A program made the position numbers and the translations under genes. Positions 7,127 to 11,541 of a DNA stretch of 11,541 nucleotides are shown here, in pieces. Position 1 is the stretch's first letter; every line of letters begins with the position of its first letter. Under the pieces are notes generated by a model. That model saw nothing but the letters and a program-made list of their open reading frames with translations. It did not search any database and was not told the origin of the DNA. This DNA comes from Sphaerosporella brunnea (Eukaryota > Ascomycota > Pezizomycetes > Pezizales > Pyronemataceae), in contig VXIS01000617.1 in the NCBI GenBank assembly GCA_008704415.1, positions 1-11,541 on the forward strand, read 5' to 3'.

Positions 7127-8395
7127 TTCGAAGCGAGGGACGGACGGCAGGAGAGGCGACAGACCTCCGGGACTTGGACTAGACCCATCGGTTGGGCAGG
7201 TAGTGGAGAGTGCGCCAGAGGGGTTTTCGGTGGCTTTGGATTCTAATCCTCAAGCGCCTGCCACCACCCCGATACAAGAACCCTGAACGGGAAAACTAAG
7301 TGCAAGGAGGATTACAGAAGAGAAGGGGTTGGGAATAGGTAATCTATGACGACGAGGTTCTCAGTTGAAGAAGCTGGTATCATGAAGGTAGTCCAGCTGA
7401 GAAATCCTGACCTGACCTCCCAGAAATGCAGTGGAGGAATTCGCAGACGCAAACTCGCTTCCTCTGTCTGTGGCTGAGATTGAAGGTGAGTAGATTCTTA
7501 ATTCCTTTCCAGATGACTATGCTTTCCTGCTTCCGGTCAGAAGAGTTTGCTCTGCTGACTCGGCTCTCCTCTGAATGTGCTGCCTCTCTGCTATTCTGGG
7601 AGATGCAGGTTATTTCAAGGTGTTTTCCTGTTAACTACCGCAGCAGCAGCGTGCATGGCCACACGCTTTCGATGACTACAATCCTAGACAACCAGAACAC
7701 AGCAATTCCACACTACTTTATGGGGGTCTGGAAGGAATGTGCAGAATTGAAAACCCCGAATAGTTATCTTCCACCGAGTGCAGAAAGATCTGGTGGATCT
7801 GGTTTGTGGCCGTGCGCACTCTGAGGATGATGATGCTGACAGGGTCGATTCCAAATCATTACTTTCTGTGGTGAGCAGAACCGTATTGAAGGGTTGCAAC
7901 GTTAACATGTCTGCCTCGAGATTTCAGCCGCCGATCTATGTACATATTCCATAGCTGCAAGGTGGAGCCGAACTAGAGAACAACAACACCACCACCAGGC
8001 AACAGTCTCCGCCGGATTATTGCTAGGCGAGTATGTGCCAATTCCATCATATCACGTATTTAATTAAGGCAGGGCAGGGCTAATGCACACTTTATTTGTC
8101 GACCCCTACCTTTCACCTCCAAAGTGCTTATCTCTCTCTCTGTGCATGCCACAGAAAGGTCTGCACCTTCTGTTCTCCCCCCCCCCCCCTGGTGAAGAAC
8201 TTTAAATCTGCCGTGTGTATTCTACTCTAGCCTCTGCGCGGGGGGGGGGTAGGGACGCAGCAAATTTATGGTTGGGGACGCCTATGGCCCCCACTTTGGG
8301 CTGCTTATATTCGGCCAAAAAAAGATTTATTTTCAAAATAAGTGTGCTATTTTTCGCTCGACCCATCAAACCCAGATTCTCGAAATTCCTGCTGC
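7127..8395. other. Palindrome arm DNA without a recognised gene
   Basis: No convincing coding region is seen. The open frames here are short, lack known motifs, and overlap in several frames. A short protein-like segment with a possible splice donor GTGAGT at 7486-7491 hints at an eroded exon. The stretch also holds a CT dinucleotide run near 8131-8141, a C13 run (8177-8189) and a G10 run (8240-8249). The same content is repeated inverted at 9392-10660. Confidence 0.5.
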
Positions 8396-8935
8396 CTATG
8401 GAGAATACAACGTTTCAGGGATCAGTGGCAACTCGGGTGAAGCTTCACGCTCATCACTCGACGACGGGGGAGATGTTTTGTAATGTGTTAGTAAGCTCGA
8501 AATGAAAATGTCAGCCACACCAGATAAGTCGGTCCCCAACAAACTGCTGGGCAAAGATAACATGCTTCCCTGACCGGACGGCCTCCTGGTCATTGACGGG
8601 TTGGCTTTGTGCTCTACATAGCCATCTTGATTGTGCGTTGATGGCGTTGATGGCGTTGATGGATAGTACGGGTAGGTACGGGTACATATGTAAAGAGCCG
8701 GTAAGGGCAAGCCGGAAGGATATCGTTCACTAATGTCGCGTAAGGATCGCAAGCACACCTGGGGGCGTAAGGGTCTTATGTTTTCTGGGGACCCAGCAGA
8801 GTAGTCTGGCCGTGCTGCAATTCCCTTCCTTATAAACTCAAGGCGGCCGACGTGCAGCGCAGTACAGAATACATATGGATCACCGTCCAGTTCAGAATTT
8901 CCAGTGATCCATATGTATTCTGTACTGCGCTGCAC
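8396..8935 (-). CDS. Doubtful ORF crossing the palindrome centre
   Basis: This 179-aa open frame starts in the right arm, runs through the 20-bp spacer and ends in the left arm. A mirror twin exists on the + strand at 8852-9391. The two proteins are identical except for about ten residues read through the spacer. Their start codons exist only because the arms are joined, so the first 28 or so residues are a product of the rearrangement. The rest is Ser/Pro-rich with a STP-type triplet repeat from the 9-bp tandem repeat, and has no recognisable domain. It may be a chance open frame. If the palindrome is an artefact, this exact ORF does not exist. Confidence 0.15.
   Translation of the reverse strand: MQRSTEYIWITGNSELDGDPYVFCTALHVGRLEFIRKGIAARPDYSAGSPENIRPLRPQVCLRSLRDISERYPSGLPLPALYICTRTYPYYPSTPSTPSTHNQDGYVEHKANPSMTRRPSGQGSMLSLPSSLLGTDLSGVADIFISSLLTHYKTSPPSSSDEREASPELPLIPETLYSP
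8637..8662. repeat. 9-bp tandem repeat, three copies (GTTGATGGC)
   Basis: There are three direct copies, the last one base short of complete, followed by two copies of a TACGGGTA motif. The mirrored set is at 9125-9150. It is an ordinary microsatellite-type repeat. Confidence 0.75.
8884..8903. other. 20-bp central spacer of the palindrome
   Basis: The left arm ends ATATGGATCAC at 8883 and the right arm begins GTGATCCATAT at 8904. The 20 bases between are the only single-copy DNA in the centre. They contain no long hairpin and do not resemble the standard 45-base PacBio hairpin adapter as I know it. Confidence 0.95.
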
Positions 8936-10696
8936 GTCGGCCGCCTTGAGTTTATAAGGAAGGGAATTGCAGCACGGCCAGACTACTCTGCTGGGTCCCC
9001 AGAAAACATAAGACCCTTACGCCCCCAGGTGTGCTTGCGATCCTTACGCGACATTAGTGAACGATATCCTTCCGGCTTGCCCTTACCGGCTCTTTACATA
9101 TGTACCCGTACCTACCCGTACTATCCATCAACGCCATCAACGCCATCAACGCACAATCAAGATGGCTATGTAGAGCACAAAGCCAACCCGTCAATGACCA
9201 GGAGGCCGTCCGGTCAGGGAAGCATGTTATCTTTGCCCAGCAGTTTGTTGGGGACCGACTTATCTGGTGTGGCTGACATTTTCATTTCGAGCTTACTAAC
9301 ACATTACAAAACATCTCCCCCGTCGTCGAGTGATGAGCGTGAAGCTTCACCCGAGTTGCCACTGATCCCTGAAACGTTGTATTCTCCATAGGCAGCAGGA
9401 ATTTCGAGAATCTGGGTTTGATGGGTCGAGCGAAAAATAGCACACTTATTTTGAAAATAAATCTTTTTTTGGCCGAATATAAGCAGCCCAAAGTGGGGGC
9501 CATAGGCGTCCCCAACCATAAATTTGCTGCGTCCCTACCCCCCCCCCGCGCAGAGGCTAGAGTAGAATACACACGGCAGATTTAAAGTTCTTCACCAGGG
9601 GGGGGGGGGGAGAACAGAAGGTGCAGACCTTTCTGTGGCATGCACAGAGAGAGAGATAAGCACTTTGGAGGTGAAAGGTAGGGGTCGACAAATAAAGTGT
9701 GCATTAGCCCTGCCCTGCCTTAATTAAATACGTGATATGATGGAATTGGCACATACTCGCCTAGCAATAATCCGGCGGAGACTGTTGCCTGGTGGTGGTG
9801 TTGTTGTTCTCTAGTTCGGCTCCACCTTGCAGCTATGGAATATGTACATAGATCGGCGGCTGAAATCTCGAGGCAGACATGTTAACGTTGCAACCCTTCA
9901 ATACGGTTCTGCTCACCACAGAAAGTAATGATTTGGAATCGACCCTGTCAGCATCATCATCCTCAGAGTGCGCACGGCCACAAACCAGATCCACCAGATC
10001 TTTCTGCACTCGGTGGAAGATAACTATTCGGGGTTTTCAATTCTGCACATTCCTTCCAGACCCCCATAAAGTAGTGTGGAATTGCTGTGTTCTGGTTGTC
10101 TAGGATTGTAGTCATCGAAAGCGTGTGGCCATGCACGCTGCTGCTGCGGTAGTTAACAGGAAAACACCTTGAAATAACCTGCATCTCCCAGAATAGCAGA
10201 GAGGCAGCACATTCAGAGGAGAGCCGAGTCAGCAGAGCAAACTCTTCTGACCGGAAGCAGGAAAGCATAGTCATCTGGAAAGGAATTAAGAATCTACTCA
10301 CCTTCAATCTCAGCCACAGACAGAGGAAGCGAGTTTGCGTCTGCGAATTCCTCCACTGCATTTCTGGGAGGTCAGGTCAGGATTTCTCAGCTGGACTACC
10401 TTCATGATACCAGCTTCTTCAACTGAGAACCTCGTCGTCATAGATTACCTATTCCCAACCCCTTCTCTTCTGTAATCCTCCTTGCACTTAGTTTTCCCGT
10501 TCAGGGTTCTTGTATCGGGGTGGTGGCAGGCGCTTGAGGATTAGAATCCAAAGCCACCGAAAACCCCTCTGGCGCACTCTCCACTACCTGCCCAACCGAT
10601 GGGTCTAGTCCAAGTCCCGGAGGTCTGTCGCCTCTCCTGCCGTCCGTCCCTCGCTTCGAAGATTGGGGACCGCTTTAGATTGGGGACCGCTTTACC

Positions 10697-11189
10697 TATC
10701 CACTGGAAGCCTTGCGAGTGATTCCATTCGATTCCATATCTAGCAACACCTCGACTGTATCCAAAGTCTCATCCAGACTCTCACCGGTCTTTCGGATGTG
10801 GTTTTTTACTGACAGAGGTTCCCGTGCCGTCGTTTAGTTCCAGAAGCGCCGCCTCGAGGTCTTCCCTGGCAGGACCCTGACTCGCCAAAGCGAACTCATA
10901 AATTCTCACACTCGCGGCCACTTCGATGTCCTTGGGCCGAGCCTTCTCGGGAGGGGGGTCTAGGGCGCTTAGTTTCCGGTATACTGGTTCCCCACGGAAG
11001 ACTCCGTTTTTTAAGGCTATTTTTGGGAGCTCTGAGCGTTTTCGAAGACTTGTCGTTGGCCAGTTCCTGGGCTGTGAAATCTGATTCCTCCAAATTCCTA
11101 TGGTCTGACCCCTCTTCAACGCCTAAAACGTTGCCGCATGGATCTCTATGTGTCATGTGGCATCCACTGGAGGTGGTCGATGTCCACAA
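10697..11189 (-). pseudogene. Mirror copy of the decayed hypothetical gene, with extra frameshift
   Basis: This is the inverted counterpart of 6599-7091. The first overlapping frame (10896-11189) is identical in translation. The second starts at 11119 and is cut at 10781 instead of running on to 10697, because of one extra base in the T run at 10802-10807, so its last residues differ from those of the other arm. As for the other copy, no function can be assigned. Confidence 0.3.
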
Positions 11190-11264
11190 TGGACGTATCT
11201 AAGTGCCATTGGGCAGCAAGAAGGGTAGAAACCGTTTATATCCAAATCTGGGAATCTTTTAGTT

Positions 11265-11541
11265 CGGTTATTGGCTATAATACCCCCCTCCGAAGGCCGT
11301 ATTGGCCCCATACCCCCGATCTTAGATTATTTGGCAGCGTACCCCTCAACCCACTCGAGTGAGACTCCAAGTCCGTGACCCCAAGGACTGAACCTCGCCC
11401 TTCGCCCCGCCGCCGCCCCCGCCCCGCCCCGTCCCCTACCCTCGCCCCGCCCCTTCGCACCCCATCCTCGTTCCTGTAGCCTCGACCCCCGCCCACTCGA
11501 GTGAAACACCAAGAAGACCACAATCAAACCGCCCGGACCGT
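11265..11541 (+). mobile_element. Mirrored MULE end, partial, runs off window
   Basis: CGGTTATTGGCTATAATAC and the following roughly 270 bases match the right inverted repeat of the first MULE, read outward from its end. The flank just before 11265 (TTTTAGTT) mirrors the target duplication minus one T. Because the whole stretch sits in the palindrome, it is best read as a duplicate of the 6248-6521 end and not as an independent insertion. The rest of this copy would lie right of the window. Confidence 0.8.

Larger units (their letters stand above)
6248..8883 (+). repeat. Left arm of giant palindrome (about 2.64 kb)
   Basis: Read as reverse complement, this stretch equals 8904-11541. Paired positions sum to 17787 across the inner 1.9 kb, and the arms differ overall by a net two bases. 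The left limit is set only by the window end, so the true arm may extend further into the MULE. Contents, in order: the inner side and right end of the MULE, two overlapping decayed ORFs (6599-7091), a 17-bp tandem duplication, and about 1.7 kb with no recognisable gene. That last part includes a C13 run (8177-8189), a G10 run (8240-8249) and a 9-bp triplicate (8637-8662). Confidence 0.95.
8904..11541 (-). repeat. Right arm of giant palindrome (2.64 kb, runs off window)
   Basis: This is the mirror image of 6248-8883. From 8904 to about 11240 I find a single difference, one extra T in the run at 10802-10807. From about 11240 to 11541 I find roughly ten, nearly all one- to three-base indels in homopolymers or GC-rich repeats. 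The arm still matches at the last base, so the palindrome continues beyond the window. All features of the left arm recur here inverted. Confidence 0.95.

Noticed and set aside
7346..7491. Possible eroded exon: a short frame with SVEEAGIMK followed, in another frame, by VEEFADANSLPLSVAEIE and a GTGAGT donor
   Set aside because: It needs a frame change, the nearest acceptors give introns of 27, 55 or 123 nt with no clear winner, and no continuing exon is convincing.
7426..7824. 132-aa open frame (and its mirror at 9963-10361)
   Set aside because: Composition is irregular, no domain is visible, it overlaps better-looking fragments in other frames, and it has no support beyond being open.
8215..8505. 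96-aa and 71-aa overlapping frames with their mirror twins
   Set aside because: They overlap one another and the opposite-strand frame at 8396-8935. The codons cover a G10 run and an A/T-rich stretch, and no motif is recognisable.
8884..8903. Leftover PacBio hairpin adapter at the palindrome centre
   Set aside because: The spacer is 20 bp and lacks the CT-rich and GTT-repeat pattern of the standard adapter. This does not exclude other fold-back artefacts.
6248..11541. Repeat array, CRISPR, tRNA or rRNA genes
   Set aside because: No spaced direct-repeat array was seen, and I found no cloverleaf or rRNA-like stretch on either strand; the only long structure is the single inverted duplication.

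Overview
The window looks like nuclear DNA of a filamentous ascomycete. The first gene is a fungal Msg5-type dual-specificity phosphatase. The second gene carries a short GT-AG intron, and the convergent intergenic space is full of long T runs. There are no bacterial operon features. I could not settle the class or species from the sequence.

Left part (1-5245), ordinary gene space. The 3' portion of a MAP-kinase-phosphatase-like gene on the + strand, cut by the left window edge, converges on an uncharacterised protein gene on the - strand. About 1.4 kb of T-rich, non-coding DNA lies between them. Upstream of the second gene is a short promoter region with a TATA-like box.

Middle (5237-6530), a 1276-bp Mutator-like (MULE) DNA transposon. 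It has about 190-bp terminal inverted repeats and a perfect 9-bp target-site duplication, AACTAAAAA, on both sides. It holds only a remnant of its transposase: an N-terminal piece, a SWIM zinc finger (CxCx9CxH) and, after a frameshift, a damaged CCHC knuckle. I see no catalytic core, so this copy should depend on a transposase made elsewhere.

Right part (about 6248 to the window end), a giant inverted duplication. Two arms of about 2.64 kb are mirror images around a 20-bp spacer at 8884-8903. The inner 2.3 kb of the arms differs by only one indel that I could find, and even a C13 and a G10 run have equal lengths. Differences, almost all single-base indels, cluster in the last 300 bases. The palindrome includes the right end of the MULE, so a second inward-pointing MULE end appears at 11265 and runs off the window. 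The arm DNA holds no confidently recognised gene, only decayed ORFs and small repeats.

The palindrome is either a real fold-back rearrangement or a fold-back read or assembly artefact at a contig end. The gradient of disagreements toward the window end makes the artefact a serious possibility. The two intact host genes and the MULE do not depend on which is right.
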